Positions 8,420 through 17,305 of a stretch of 64,000 nucleotides of DNA are shown here, piece after piece. The position numbers were made by a program, and so were the translations under genes. The DNA is from Nocardia rhizosphaerihabitans. GTDB taxonomy: Bacteria > Actinomycetota > Actinomycetes > Mycobacteriales > Mycobacteriaceae. Below the pieces are notes generated by a model. That model had not been told where the DNA came from, searched no databases, and saw only the letters and a program-made list of their open reading frames with translations. Position 1 is the first letter of the stretch, and each line of letters begins with the position of its first letter. The stretch spans positions 1,241,440 to 1,305,439 of the forward strand of contig NZ_BMNE01000002.1 of the NCBI RefSeq assembly GCF_014646295.1. The letters run 5' to 3'.

Positions 8420-8653
8420 ATGACCATCACCGTGTACACCAAGCCCGCTTGCGTCCAGTGCAATGCCACCTACAAGGCGCTCGACAAGGCCGGGGTGGAC
8501 TACGACGTCATCGACATCTCCGAGAACGCCGAGGCGCGCGACTACGTCATGGCGCTCGGCTACCTGCAGGCGCCCGTCGTCGTCGCGGGTGAGGATCACT
8601 GGTCGGGCTTCCGTCCCGACCGCATCAAGTCGCTCGCGGTCGCCGCCGCCTAG
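8420..8653 (+). CDS. nrdH: Glutaredoxin-like protein NrdH
   Basis: 77-residue redoxin that delivers electrons to class Ib ribonucleotide reductase. The active-site motif is CVQC (residues 11-14, in YTKPACVQC), and the WSGFRPDRI segment is conserved in NrdH. A strong AGGAGAGAGG site at 8402-8411 precedes the ATG. First gene of nrdHIE. Confidence 0.96.
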   Translation: MTITVYTKPACVQCNATYKALDKAGVDYDVIDISENAEARDYVMALGYLQAPVVVAGEDHWSGFRPDRIKSLAVAAA

Positions 8654-8676
8654 GACTTCGCCGGAAGGAGGCGCCC

Positions 8677-9147
8677 ATGCCCGAGCGGATCACTCCGGGC
8701 GGGCTGGTCTACTTCTCCAGCGCTTCGGAGAACACTCATCGTTTCGTCGAGAAGCTGGGCCTCCCGGCTACTCGGCTACCACTGCACACCGCTGATTCGC
8801 TGCGCGTCGACGAACCCTACGTGCTGATCACTCCTACTTACGGGGGTGGTCGGCACGTCATGGGTGGGCAACGGTCCGACAAGGACCTCGTACCGCGGCA
8901 GGTCGCCAAGTTCCTCAACGACCCGCACAACCGCGCCCTGCTGCGCGGGGTGATCGCGGCCGGCAACACGAACTTCGGCGATACCTATTGCGCCGCAGGC
9001 GACATCATCTCGCGCAAGTGCGGGGTGCCCTACCTGTATCGCTTCGAACTCATGGGAACCGCTGAGGACGTCGTGCGCGTCCGAGAGGGATTGGGATTGT
9101 TTTGGCAACAGCAACCACAGCACCGACCGGCAAGACTGCCCGCCTAG
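8677..9147 (+). CDS. nrdI: NrdI flavodoxin-like protein
   Basis: 156-residue flavoprotein needed to assemble the dimanganese-tyrosyl radical cofactor of NrdF, by supplying an oxidant. [17 protein letters not shown] is the FMN phosphate loop; PTYGGG and [16 protein letters not shown] are NrdI hallmarks. An AAGGAGG site at 8662-8668 precedes the ATG. Its last 46 bases overlap nrdE. Confidence 0.95.
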   Translation: MPERITPGGLVYFSSASENTHRFVEKLGLPATRLPLHTADSLRVDEPYVLITPTYGGGRHVMGGQRSDKDLVPRQVAKFLNDPHNRALLRGVIAAGNTNFGDTYCAAGDIISRKCGVPYLYRFELMGTAEDVVRVREGLGLFWQQQPQHRPARLPA

Positions 9148-11288
9148 AGCAGGCCGCGGTGCGCGCCGATGCGGGCGAGGTACTCGACTACCACGCTCTC
9201 AACGCGATGCTGAACCTGTACGGCCCCGACGGCAAGATCCAGTTCGACAAGGACCGCGAGGCCGCACACCAGTACTTCTTGCAGCACGTCAACCAGAACA
9301 CCGTCTTCTTCCACAACCTGGACGAGAAGCTGGACTACCTGGTCAAGGAGAACTACTACGAGCCCGAGGTTCTCGACCAGTACAGCCGCGAGTACATCAA
9401 GGCCCTGTTCCAGCAGGCCTACGCCAAGAAGTTCCGGTTCCCCACCTTCCTCGGCGCGTTCAAGTACTACACCTCGTACACGCTCAAGACCTTCGACGGC
9501 AAGCGCTACCTGGAGCGGTTCGAGGACCGTGTCGTCATGGTCGCGCTGACGCTGGCCGCCGGCGACGAGGTGCTGGCGAGCAAGCTGGTCGACGAGATCA
9601 TCGACGGCCGTTTCCAGCCCGCCACCCCGACCTTCCTCAACTCCGGCAAGAAGCAGCGCGGCGAGCCCGTGTCCTGCTTCCTGCTGCGCATCGAGGACAA
9701 CATGGAGTCCATCGGGCGCTCCATCAACTCCGCGTTGCAGCTGTCCAAGCGCGGCGGCGGTGTCGCGCTGCTGCTGAGCAACATTCGTGAGCACGGCGCG
9801 CCGATCAAGAAGATCGAGAACCAGAGCTCGGGTGTCATCCCGATCATGAAGCTGCTGGAGGACTCGTTCTCCTACGCCAACCAGCTGGGCGCGCGTCAGG
9901 GCGCGGGCGCGGTGTACCTGCACGCCCACCACCCCGACATCTACCGCTTCCTCGACACCAAGCGCGAGAACGCGGATGAGAAGATCCGCATCAAGACGCT
10001 GTCGCTGGGCGTGGTGATCCCGGACATCACCTTCGAGCTGGCGAAGAAGAACGAGGACATGTACCTGTTCTCGCCGTACGACGTCGAGCGCATCTACGGT
10101 AAGCCGTTCGCCGATGTCGACGTCACCGAGAAGTACTACGAGATGGTCGACGACAAGCGCATCCGCAAGTCGAAGATCAAGGCGCGCGAGTTCTTCCAGA
10201 CCATCGCCGAGCTGCAGTTCGAGTCGGGCTACCCCTACATCATGTTCGAGGACACGGTGAACCGGGCCAACCCGATCAAGGGCAAGATCACCCACTCGAA
10301 CCTGTGCTCGGAGATCCTGCAGGTCTCGACCCCCTCGGAGTTCAACGACGACCTGTCCTACTCGAAGGTCGGCAAGGACATCTCCTGCAACCTCGGGTCG
10401 CTCAATATCGCCAAGGCGATGGACTCGCCGGACTTCGGCCAGACCATCGAGACCTCGATTCGCGCGCTGACCGCGGTGTCGGATCAGACCCACATCTACT
10501 CGGTGCCCTCGATCGAGCAGGGCAACAACGAGTCCCACGCCATCGGCCTGGGCCAGATGAACCTGCACGGCTACCTGGCGCGGGAGCGGGTCCACTACGG
10601 CTCCGAAGAGGGTGTCGACTTCACCAACATCTACTTCTATACCGTGGTCTACCACGCGATCCGGGCCTCGAACCTGATCGCCAAGGAGCGCGGCACCGCC
10701 TTCGGTGGGTTCGCCGACTCCAAGTACGCCAGCGGCGAGTACTTCGACAAGTACACAGATCAGGCGTGGGAGCCCAAGACCGACAAGGTCGCCCAGCTCT
10801 TCGCCGACGCGGGCGTGCACATCCCCACCCAGCAAGACTGGCGTGAGCTGAAGGCCTCGGTGCAGGAGTTCGGCATTTACAACCAGAACCTGCAGGCCGT
10901 CCCGCCGACCGGTTCGATCTCCTACATCAACCACTCCACCAGCTCGATCCACCCGGTGGCGTCGAAGATCGAGATCCGCAAGGAAGGCAAGATCGGCCGC
11001 GTCTACTACCCGGCCCCGTACCTCGACAACGACAACCTCGAGTACTACGACGACGCCTACGAAATCGGCTACGAGAAGATCATCGACACCTACGCCGCCG
11101 CCACCCAGCACGTAGACCAGGGCCTGTCCCTGACCCTGTTCTTCAAGGACACCGCCACCACCCGCGATATCAACAAAGCCCAGATCTACGCCTGGCGCAA
11201 GGGGATCAAGACGCTGTACTACATCCGCCTGCGCCAAATGGCATTGCAGGGGACTGAAATTGAGAATTGCGTCAGCTGCATGTTGTAA
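9102..11288 (+). CDS. nrdE: Class Ib ribonucleoside-diphosphate reductase alpha subunit NrdE
   Basis: Catalytic subunit reducing ribonucleoside diphosphates. The 728-residue product is full length and uninterrupted. It contains [26 protein letters not shown], the NLCSEI cysteine block, the PPTGSISYI loop and the C-terminal redox pair CVSCML. A TTG at 9102 is used as start; it overlaps nrdI by 46 bp and has GAGAGGGA upstream. Codon use is almost entirely G/C at third positions except in the last 17 codons, which are recoded (separate entry). The partner nrdF is 10 kb downstream. Confidence 0.96.
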   Translation: MATATTAPTGKTARLEQAAVRADAGEVLDYHALNAMLNLYGPDGKIQFDKDREAAHQYFLQHVNQNTVFFHNLDEKLDYLVKENYYEPEVLDQYSREYIKALFQQAYAKKFRFPTFLGAFKYYTSYTLKTFDGKRYLERFEDRVVMVALTLAAGDEVLASKLVDEIIDGRFQPATPTFLNSGKKQRGEPVSCFLLRIEDNMESIGRSINSALQLSKRGGGVALLLSNIREHGAPIKKIENQSSGVIPIMKLLEDSFSYANQLGARQGAGAVYLHAHHPDIYRFLDTKRENADEKIRIKTLSLGVVIPDITFELAKKNEDMYLFSPYDVERIYGKPFADVDVTEKYYEMVDDKRIRKSKIKAREFFQTIAELQFESGYPYIMFEDTVNRANPIKGKITHSNLCSEILQVSTPSEFNDDLSYSKVGKDISCNLGSLNIAKAMDSPDFGQTIETSIRALTAVSDQTHIYSVPSIEQGNNESHAIGLGQMNLHGYLARERVHYGSEEGVDFTNIYFYTVVYHAIRASNLIAKERGTAFGGFADSKYASGEYFDKYTDQAWEPKTDKVAQLFADAGVHIPTQQDWRELKASVQEFGIYNQNLQAVPPTGSISYINHSTSSIHPVASKIEIRKEGKIGRVYYPAPYLDNDNLEYYDDAYEIGYEKIIDTYAAATQHVDQGLSLTLFFKDTATTRDINKAQIYAWRKGIKTLYYIRLRQMALQGTEIENCVSCML
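11235..11288 (+). other. Recoded 3' tail of nrdE next to the homing endonuclease
   Basis: From the CAA codon at 11235 to the TAA stop, nrdE switches to codons it avoids elsewhere: CAA, GCA, TTG twice, ACT, GAA, ATT and AAT. The encoded peptide stays the conserved NrdE C-terminus apart from Asn where Gly is usual before CVSCML. An abrupt change of codon style at the end of an otherwise uniform gene, touching a homing endonuclease gene, looks like a co-converted, cleavage-resistant target site. Inference. Confidence 0.6.
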
Positions 11289-11319
11289 TTGCTCGTAGCA
11301 AACTCGGTGCGGAGGTCTG

Positions 11320-12102
11320 GTGGGGAAGCCGACTGATGGTGTGATCTACGGAGTTCGTCTCCGCACCGAGTATGACTATCGCTATATCGGGCTGACAACA
11401 AAGTCGGCGCATGTTCGGCTTCGCCAGCATTTCAAGGAAGCCGGTGCAGGTCGAAAGACCCCGTTCTACGATTGGCTGCGCAAACAGAATCGCGACGATG
11501 TAATTGCCGACGTCCTCGATTGGGTCTGCGGACTAGATCGTTTGGGCCGCGCGGAGATTGATTGGATTGCGTACCTGCGCAGGGAAGGCCAGCCGCTGCT
11601 CAATCTGGCTGATGGCGGACTCGGGCCGATTGGTGTGGTCTGGACTGCGGAAATGCGGGAGGCCGCGCGAATCCGGTCGACCGGCCGCCCGGGTGTGAGT
11701 CGTTTCGGAGAAGAGAATCCGTTTTACGGGGGCACGCACTCGGCTCCACAGCGGGCGAAGTGGTCGGCCGAGCGCAAAGGTACATATCAAGGCGAAGCCA
11801 ATCCCAACTATGGGAAGTTCGGCCCCGAACACCCCGGATTCGGCCGCGTGATGTCGGAGGAATCGCGTCGGCGCCTTTCGGAGATGAGAACCGGCGCGGG
11901 AAACCCGAACTACGGGCGGACAGCAAGCGCCGAGACTCGGGCGAAGATGTCTGCTGTTCGGAAGGGCCGACCGATGCCGTCGAGTCGACGTAGCGCGCAC
12001 ACACGTCATCACACGAACAAGGGCGTGTTCAAACAGTCGTGTACGTACTGCGTCGAGGACCAGGCGAAACCGAGCGATCCCAAACCTGAGGCCGATAGCT
12101 GA
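11320..12102 (+). CDS. GIY-YIG homing endonuclease with NUMOD3 repeats
   Basis: 260-residue free-standing nuclease. Residues 7-100 form a GIY-YIG domain (GVIYGVR, then YRYIGLTTK about 10 residues later, with HVRLRQHF and ERR-like basic helices). From about residue 122 there are three NUMOD3-type DNA-binding repeats built on G-x-NPxYG followed by a SxxxRxxxSxxRKG helix. The end has a HTRHHTNKG...CTYC cluster like the C-termini of phage homing nucleases. GGAGG at 11311 and the GTG at 11320 define the start, 31 bp after nrdE. Its codon use is much less G/C-biased than its neighbours, pointing to transfer. It interrupts nothing, since nrdE is complete. Confidence 0.88.
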   Translation: MGKPTDGVIYGVRLRTEYDYRYIGLTTKSAHVRLRQHFKEAGAGRKTPFYDWLRKQNRDDVIADVLDWVCGLDRLGRAEIDWIAYLRREGQPLLNLADGGLGPIGVVWTAEMREAARIRSTGRPGVSRFGEENPFYGGTHSAPQRAKWSAERKGTYQGEANPNYGKFGPEHPGFGRVMSEESRRRLSEMRTGAGNPNYGRTASAETRAKMSAVRKGRPMPSSRRSAHTRHHTNKGVFKQSCTYCVEDQAKPSDPKPEADS

Positions 12103-12111
12103 ACTCGATCG

Positions 12112-12585
12112 TCAGCCGGCACTGCCGAAGAGGTCGAAGCAGCACCAGCCGCCGCGGAACCACTGGACGGTCAGCTGCCAGAACGAGGGGTAGGTGCCGT
12201 CGGCGTGGCGGAGTTGGAGGCCGAAGGAGCACTTGCCGAATGTCGTTCGGGCGAGTCGTTGGACGACCGTGCGGTGCAGGAAGGACGCGCCGAGCCAGGC
12301 GAGGATGCCGTACAGGACGGCGGTCGGGCCTGGGGCGAGGTACCAGGTGGTGGCGCCGATCGCGGCGTGCAGCGTCATGTCGATGAGGAAGGCGGGGATG
12401 ACCCCGGTCTCGTCGCCGCTGGAAGTGGTTCCGGTGAGCGGGAATTCGTCCTTCGGACGTGTGGGTTCCCGCGTTTCGGGTGCGACGAACTTCAGTCGCC
12501 CGTCGGCGTCGCGCTCGTATCCGCCGTTCCTCGTCGCGCGCCGGGGCGGTGCTGCGTTGCTCATGTGGCTCAGCGTGGTGGACAC
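12112..12585 (-). CDS. RDD-family membrane protein
   Basis: 157 residues. The first 60 are hydrophilic, then ETGVIPAFLIDMTLHAAIGATTWYL and GPTAVLYGILAWLGASFLH form two membrane segments, followed by the RDD-type TFGKCSFGLQLRHADGTYPSFWQ block. The family function is uncertain; some members act in ion or compatible-solute transport. It ends soon after GGWCCFDLFGSAG without a third membrane helix, shorter than many RDD proteins. A GTG at 12585 or an ATG at 12564 could be the start. It converges with the homing endonuclease gene. Confidence 0.75.
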   Translation of the reverse strand: MSTTLSHMSNAAPPRRATRNGGYERDADGRLKFVAPETREPTRPKDEFPLTGTTSSGDETGVIPAFLIDMTLHAAIGATTWYLAPGPTAVLYGILAWLGASFLHRTVVQRLARTTFGKCSFGLQLRHADGTYPSFWQLTVQWFRGGWCCFDLFGSAG

Positions 12586-12624
12586 CGCTTAACAAAGACC
12601 CGGTGCCGACCTTGCCGACCTGGA

Positions 12625-14163
12625 TCAGCCCGCGGAACCACTGGACAACCAGGGGAATCCCGAGGACGATCCGCTGCCACCGTCGGTGGGCAGGTCCGCG
12701 CCCGCCGAGCCGGGACGGGGGATGCGGACGGTGACCGGGGCGGTGCCGTCGGCTTCCACGGTGACGATGCGGGCGCCTGCTGCCGAGGTGACCCGGCCGC
12801 CGGTGACCTGTACTTCGTAGTCGTCGGGATGGAACAGGTCGGAGACGTAGATCTCGGTCGGCGCCGAGGCGGCGCGCGGTCGGTATCGGTAGGCGAAATC
12901 GCCGGTGCCGGAATCGAAAATCATCGCGTCGGGGGTCCCTGCGGTGGCTTGTGGATAGGTGCGGACAAGTTCGCGGCCGAGGTCGCCGCGGAAGGGGTCA
13001 CCGTCGTTGCCGCGGTAGTGCCAGTAGTGCCAGCCGATGAAGCGTTCGTCGGCGCGAGTGGTGGTGTTGCGCAACACCGTCGGATCACCGTCGCCGAATT
13101 CGGTAACCATGGTGGGGATGTCGGTGCGGTCGGTGAACGAGTCGATGTTGGACCAGGTCTTGTCCTGCTGCACCGGGCACACCGCGCGCAGTTCCTCGGG
13201 GAGATCGAGGTAGATGGCGAGCTGGCTGGGGATGCAGTAGTCGTGCGGGGAGAACACGATGTCGGTGCTGGTGATGGGCGGATTCTTGCCGAGATGGCTC
13301 GGCATCGTCTCGTTCCAGGTGACGTTGGGCTCCCAGAACACGGGCACTGCGGCATTGCGGGCCCGCACCGCGTCGGTCAATCGTTGCAGTGCGCGTTGGT
13401 ATTTCGCGTCGAAGTCCGGGCAGCCGTTCGGGAAGCAGCTGAGAAACGGTGAGCCGGGCCATGGTTCGTTGAGCAATTCGATGCCGAGCACACTCGCCCG
13501 CCCGTTCATCCGCTCGGCGAGCGCACCCAGCGCGACCCCGAGATGGTCGAGGACGCCGTGGGTGTTGTTCCAGACCTCGTCCCATCCGGCATTCATGCTC
13601 GGCATCAGGTAATAGAGCGGAAACCCGGGATTCGGCTCACCGTCGGCAGGCCGCGCCCGGATCGCCCACTCGGGAAACCCGTTGCCGCCCCATATCTTCG
13701 ACAATCCGTCCTGATGGTTGTCGAGCAGCGTGTAGATGCCGTGCGCGGCCAGCGTGTCCACCACGTTCTCGACGCGATCGAGGTAGGCGGTGTCGACCAC
13801 GCCCTCGCTCGGCATCAACCCGTCGAACGACACCCCGAGCCGCACGGTGTTGAACCCGTGCCGCGCCAACAGCGCCGCCGACGCATCGGTCAGGGCGAAC
13901 CCGTCACCCGGCTCCAGATACGGCGCATCCTTGTCGACGGTGTTCACCCCGTGCAACAACACCGTCCGCCCGAACCCGTCGACCAGCGCCGCCCCCTGCG
14001 CCCGCACCGGCGTCAACGCGGCCCCCGGCTCCGCCCTCACCGGCGAGACCCCGGCACTCGCCATCATTCCCACCACCAGCGCCGAGACCGCCGACCACCG
14101 CACCACGTGCCCCCATGGCGATCGACCCGGTCCACGCAGCCGCCGAGTGCCCAGTATCGCCAT
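12625..14163 (-). CDS. Secreted glycoside hydrolase family 5 (endoglycoceramidase-like)
   Basis: 512-residue secreted glycosidase. A twin-Arg-rich N-terminus and a hydrophobic stretch (WSAVSALVVGMMASAGVSPVRA) form a signal peptide. The TIM barrel carries the GH5 signatures: GVN early, DNHQDG, the acid/base glutamate in IELLNEPWPG, and the nucleophile glutamate in TMVTEFGDGDP. The arrangement and the C-terminal beta domain (FAYRYRPR ... YVSDLFHPDDYEV) resemble endoglycoceramidases of actinobacteria, which cut glycans from glycosphingolipids; cellulase activity is an alternative. The ATG at 14163 is chosen because upstream codons run through the palindrome at 14185-14214. The C-terminus is Gly/Ser-rich. 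Confidence 0.82.
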   Translation of the reverse strand: MAILGTRRLRGPGRSPWGHVVRWSAVSALVVGMMASAGVSPVRAEPGAALTPVRAQGAALVDGFGRTVLLHGVNTVDKDAPYLEPGDGFALTDASAALLARHGFNTVRLGVSFDGLMPSEGVVDTAYLDRVENVVDTLAAHGIYTLLDNHQDGLSKIWGGNGFPEWAIRARPADGEPNPGFPLYYLMPSMNAGWDEVWNNTHGVLDHLGVALGALAERMNGRASVLGIELLNEPWPGSPFLSCFPNGCPDFDAKYQRALQRLTDAVRARNAAVPVFWEPNVTWNETMPSHLGKNPPITSTDIVFSPHDYCIPSQLAIYLDLPEELRAVCPVQQDKTWSNIDSFTDRTDIPTMVTEFGDGDPTVLRNTTTRADERFIGWHYWHYRGNDGDPFRGDLGRELVRTYPQATAGTPDAMIFDSGTGDFAYRYRPRAASAPTEIYVSDLFHPDDYEVQVTGGRVTSAAGARIVTVEADGTAPVTVRIPRPGSAGADLPTDGGSGSSSGFPWLSSGSAG

Positions 14164-14184
14164 AGAAATCCCTCGATCCACAGG

Positions 14185-14214
14185 TGGACATGCGTTCATT
14201 TGAACGCATGTCCA
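14185..14214. promoter_or_regulatory. 30-bp palindrome upstream of the GH5 gene
   Basis: Arms TGGACATGCGTTCA (14185-14198) and TGAACGCATGTCCA (14201-14214) are exact reverse complements around a TT centre. The site lies 21 bp upstream of the GH5 start. No T-run follows, the LLM gene ends 90 bp away, and the position fits a repressor or activator operator better than a terminator. No regulator gene is adjacent. Confidence 0.65.
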
Positions 14215-14304
14215 AGTCCGTTGGCGTGAGACCATAGCCGGATGGGATCGATGTGGTCAAGGACACATCGATTGTGAAAGTGATTCTGTGAGAACTGGTG
14301 GTGC

Positions 14305-15297
14305 TCAGCGCAGGGCCGGGATGACCTCGCGTTCGAAGAGTTCGATGCCGGAGGTGTCGTAGGCGGCTTCGGGGAAGTTGAAGATGGCGTAGTCGAGGCC
14401 GAGATTCTTGACGGTGGTGAGGCGTTCGATGATCTGGTCGGGGGTGCCGACGGCGGCGCTGGTGTCGAACTGTTCGTGGACACGGGCTTTGGCTTCGTCG
14501 GCGCCGAGGAAGGGGCTGAGGCGGTCGATGATGGCCGAGAGGCGTTCCTGGACTTCGGCTTCGGTGCTGCCGACGACGGTGTTGAAGTTGGAGCTGCGGG
14601 TGATGGCGGCGAAATCGGTGCCGACCTCGGCGCAGTGCTGACGCAGGATCTCCGATTTGCGGGTGAACTCCGCGGGCTCGCCGCTGAAGTTGGTGTAGTT
14701 CGCGTACTTCGCGGCGATCCGCAGCGTCTTCTTCTCGCCACCGCCGGCGACCCAGATCGGGATCCCGTTCTCCTGCAATGGCTTCGGGTGCACGATGGCG
14801 TCGTCGACCTGGTAGTACTTGCCGTCGAGGGTGGCCCGGCCGGTCTGCCACGCCTGGCGGAAGATCTGCACGCCCTCGTCGAGACGGCCGAGTCGCTCAC
14901 CGGCGGGCGGAAAGCCGTAACCGTAAGCGCGCCACTCATGTTCGTACCAACCGCCGCCGATGCCCATCTCCGCCCGGCCGCCGGAGATGATGTCGACGGT
15001 GGCGGCCACCTTGGCCAGGTAGGCGGGGTTGCGGTAGCTCATGGCGGTACACATCTGCCCGAGCCGCACACGAGAGGTGCTGGCTGCGAACGCCGACATC
15101 AGCGTCCACGCCTCGTGGGTGGCTTCGTCGGTGGGGATGGGCACGGTGTGGAAGTGGTCGTAGACCCAGATCGATTCCCAGTCGGAGCCCGCGTCGAACC
15201 GCTGGGCCAGCTCGCGCATCACCGCCCATTGGTCTGCCGGTTCGATGCCGACCAGATCGAGCCGCCAGCCCTGGGGGACGAAGATGCCGAAGCGCAC
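14305..15297 (-). CDS. LLM-class F420-dependent oxidoreductase
   Basis: 330-residue luciferase-like TIM-barrel protein. MRFGIFVPQGWRLD opens the chain; WVYDHFHTVP, the cis-peptide region LGQMCTAMSYRNPAYLAK, GRAEMGIGGGWYEHEWRAYG and GTPDQIIERL are characteristic of TIGR03560-type F420-dependent enzymes. The substrate is unknown. A GTG at 15297 with AGGAGA just upstream is the start; the longer open frame runs through the divergent gene and is rejected. F420 use fits an actinobacterial host. Confidence 0.88.
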   Translation of the reverse strand: MRFGIFVPQGWRLDLVGIEPADQWAVMRELAQRFDAGSDWESIWVYDHFHTVPIPTDEATHEAWTLMSAFAASTSRVRLGQMCTAMSYRNPAYLAKVAATVDIISGGRAEMGIGGGWYEHEWRAYGYGFPPAGERLGRLDEGVQIFRQAWQTGRATLDGKYYQVDDAIVHPKPLQENGIPIWVAGGGEKKTLRIAAKYANYTNFSGEPAEFTRKSEILRQHCAEVGTDFAAITRSSNFNTVVGSTEAEVQERLSAIIDRLSPFLGADEAKARVHEQFDTSAAVGTPDQIIERLTTVKNLGLDYAIFNFPEAAYDTSGIELFEREVIPALR

Positions 15298-15444
15298 GGG
15301 TTTCTCCTCGGTGTGTTGACGTGTCCTGCCCACTTTTCCCACTGCCGCGCACCGAGGCAACCATTGAACGCGCGCCGCGCTGAATCCTGGACCGTTGGTT
15401 ATTCGCTTGGCGCCGCGCCCGCGACCGGGCATGCTGGCACGGGT

Positions 15445-15978
15445 ATGAACGATATGCGACGACCACGCCTCGGCGTGGACTTCGGCCGGGTCATCCAGGG
15501 GGCCGCACTCGAGCCGGGCGCCGCGGACACGGTATTCCTGTCCGGCGGCTTCGCCGAGGCGATGGACACACCGCCCACTCCCGACGCCTTCGACGTCCTG
15601 GCCCGGCTGGTGACTCGTTTCGACGGCCATGCCTGGGTGATCTCCAAGTGCGGCCCGCGGATCGAGGAGCGCACCAGGCAGTGGCTCGACCATCACGACT
15701 TCGCCACCCGCACCGGCATTCCCCGTGACCACCTGCGCTTCTGCCGCTCCCGCGCGGACAAGGCTCCGCACTGTGCGGAGCTGGGCATCACCCACATGAT
15801 CGACGACCGCCTCGACGTGCACCGGGCACTACGCGGCCTGGTGCCCCGGCTCTACCTGTTCGGCGCGCAGACGGCACCGGCCCCGGACTGGCTGTGCCAC
15901 ACGCCCGACTGGCGGTCGGTCGAGCAGGTGGTCGGCGCCGATCTCGACGCGGTGGGTCAGGCGCTCGGGTCGCCGTAG
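15445..15978 (+). CDS. HAD-like hypothetical protein
   Basis: 177 residues. GVDFGRVI near residue 10 and THMIDDRLDVHRAL near residue 120 resemble HAD motifs I and IV, but the second Asp of the usual DxD nucleophile motif is replaced by Gly, so phosphatase activity is uncertain. The cap-less layout is like small HAD proteins that act on nucleotides. The ATG at 15445 is preferred because an in-frame extension overlaps the LLM gene antisense. Its end overlaps the convergent DUF899 gene by 22 bp. Confidence 0.65.
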   Translation: MNDMRRPRLGVDFGRVIQGAALEPGAADTVFLSGGFAEAMDTPPTPDAFDVLARLVTRFDGHAWVISKCGPRIEERTRQWLDHHDFATRTGIPRDHLRFCRSRADKAPHCAELGITHMIDDRLDVHRALRGLVPRLYLFGAQTAPAPDWLCHTPDWRSVEQVVGADLDAVGQALGSP

Positions 15979-16643
15979 GACGCGGCGATGTCCTTGGAGC
16001 TGGGCCAGCGGCTGTAGGTCGGCGACTGCGGCCAGCCCTCGGGGCTGTCCTGCCATTCCTCCTGGCGGCCGTAGGGGAGCGCGTCGATCAGGCCGAAGGT
16101 GTAGGCGAGCTGTTCGGTGCCGCGGCCGTCGGTGTGCCAGCTGCGGTAGACGGTGTCCCCGTCGCGCAGGAAGGTGTTCACCGCGAAGCCCTCGCCGGGG
16201 CCTGCGCCCATGTCGGCGCCGAACGGGCTGTCGTGGGTGGAGTACCAGGTCATCGTGTTGCCGACGCGACGCTTGTAGGCGAGGGCCTCATCGATCGGGC
16301 CCTGCGTGACGATCACGAAACGCGCGTCGTAGGCGGCGAGGAAATCCAGTCGCGCGTACTGCGCGGTGAGACCGGTGCAGCCGGGACACTGCCAGGTGTT
16401 CCCGTCGGTCCACATGTGGTGGTAGGTGATCAGCTGGGAATGCCCGTCGAAGACCTCGGCGAGCGAAACATCGCTCCCGTCTTCGGCTTTCAGTGTGTAG
16501 TCGGGCAGCTGCACGACGGGCAGGCGTCGCCGTTGCGCGGCGACGGCGTCGAGTTCGCGCGTCGCCGCCTTCTCCCTGATCCGGAGCTTGTCGAGCTCGG
16601 CCTGCCAGGTGTCGCGATCGACGATGGTCGGTAGTGCGGTCAT
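15957..16643 (-). CDS. DUF899 family (thioredoxin-fold) protein
   Basis: 228-residue DUF899 protein. It shows LPTIVDRDTWQAEL, ELDAVAAQRRRLPVV, SLAEVFDGHSQLITYHHMW, the CPGCTGL motif near residue 107 in the thioredoxin-like position, and YSTHDSPFGADMG. Function is unproven; the CxxC suggests redox chemistry. The ATG at 16643 is chosen because codons upstream cross the operator. It is divergent from a TetR gene with a strong inverted repeat in the 80-bp gap, so it is likely that regulator's target. Confidence 0.85.
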   Translation of the reverse strand: MTALPTIVDRDTWQAELDKLRIREKAATRELDAVAAQRRRLPVVQLPDYTLKAEDGSDVSLAEVFDGHSQLITYHHMWTDGNTWQCPGCTGLTAQYARLDFLAAYDARFVIVTQGPIDEALAYKRRVGNTMTWYSTHDSPFGADMGAGPGEGFAVNTFLRDGDTVYRSWHTDGRGTEQLAYTFGLIDALPYGRQEEWQDSPEGWPQSPTYSRWPSSKDIAASYGDPSA

Positions 16644-16662
16644 GCGGACCACTCCTTCAATG

Positions 16663-16699
16663 TGTACGGCGTGCACATTTGATATGTTCACACCGTACA
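16663..16699. promoter_or_regulatory. TetR operator between DUF899 gene and its regulator
   Basis: TGTACGGCGTGCACA (16663-16677) and TGTTCACACCGTACA (16685-16699) are reverse complements at 13 of 15 positions around TTTGATA. Each half is itself nearly palindromic (GTGTACGG...GTGCAC), so two dimers may bind. It occupies most of the divergent gap. Confidence 0.7.
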
Positions 16700-16723
16700 C
16701 TTCGCCGGAAGGGAGTTCAACGG

Positions 16724-17305
16724 TTGGCCTACCACCACGGTGACCTCGCCGCGGCGCTGGTCGAGGCCGGGTTGGATCTCACCAGGTCGGGCGGTCCCGA
16801 AGCGCTGACGATCCGCGAGGTCACGCGCCGTGTCGGTGTCACGCCCAATGCCGCCTACCGGCACTTTCCCGACCGGCAGGCGCTGCTGCGCGCGGTGTCG
16901 GCCGCGATCGAGGCGGCGATGGCGACGGGGATGGCGGCCGAGCGCGGCTTGGTCGCGCCACGCGAAAGCCTGCGCGCGGTGGGCCTCGGCTATATCGGGT
17001 TCGCGCTGGCCGAGCCGGGCTGGTTCGCGGTCGCGTTCTTCGGTGCCGGTGACACCTCGCCGGAGTCGGTCCTCGACTCGCCCGCCTATCTCGCCCTCGC
17101 CGACGCGCTCGACATGATGGTCCACATCGGCGATCTCGCGCCCGCGGCGCGCCGGTCCGCGACCTGGAGTTGCTGGTCCACGGTCCACGGATTCGCCGAA
17201 CTCGCCCTGCGCGGACCGCTGCGTCACCTCGACCGCGCCGAGCTGTGGAAGCTCGCCGAGCAGGCGGTCGACACGATCATCGCGGGGCTGCCTCGCGTGG
17301 TGTGA
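16724..17305 (+). CDS. TetR-family regulator (DUF899-linked)
   Basis: 193 residues. It opens AYHHGDLAAALVEAG, then the helix-turn-helix (ALTIREVTRRVGVTPNAAYRHFPDRQALL, residues about 25-53) and a TetR C-terminal domain of the WHG type (HGFAELALRGPL). A TTG at 16724 with AAGGGA upstream gives the standard start; an in-frame extension to 16634 reads back through the operator. It likely represses the divergent DUF899 gene and itself. Confidence 0.85.
   Translation: MAYHHGDLAAALVEAGLDLTRSGGPEALTIREVTRRVGVTPNAAYRHFPDRQALLRAVSAAIEAAMATGMAAERGLVAPRESLRAVGLGYIGFALAEPGWFAVAFFGAGDTSPESVLDSPAYLALADALDMMVHIGDLAPAARRSATWSCWSTVHGFAELALRGPLRHLDRAELWKLAEQAVDTIIAGLPRVV

Noticed and set aside
9144..11237. 697-residue open frame antisense to nrdE
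   Set aside because: Valine/leucine/glycine-rich translation typical of the mirror of a G/C-third-position gene; nrdE is certain on the other strand.
9102..11288. Intein or intron in nrdE, suggested by the adjacent homing nuclease
   Set aside because: The NrdE frame is continuous and of normal length with all conserved motifs in order; the nuclease lies outside it.
12205..13452. 415-residue plus-strand frame across the RDD and GH5 genes
   Set aside because: Mirror frame of two well-supported minus-strand genes, with glycine/arginine-rich composition.
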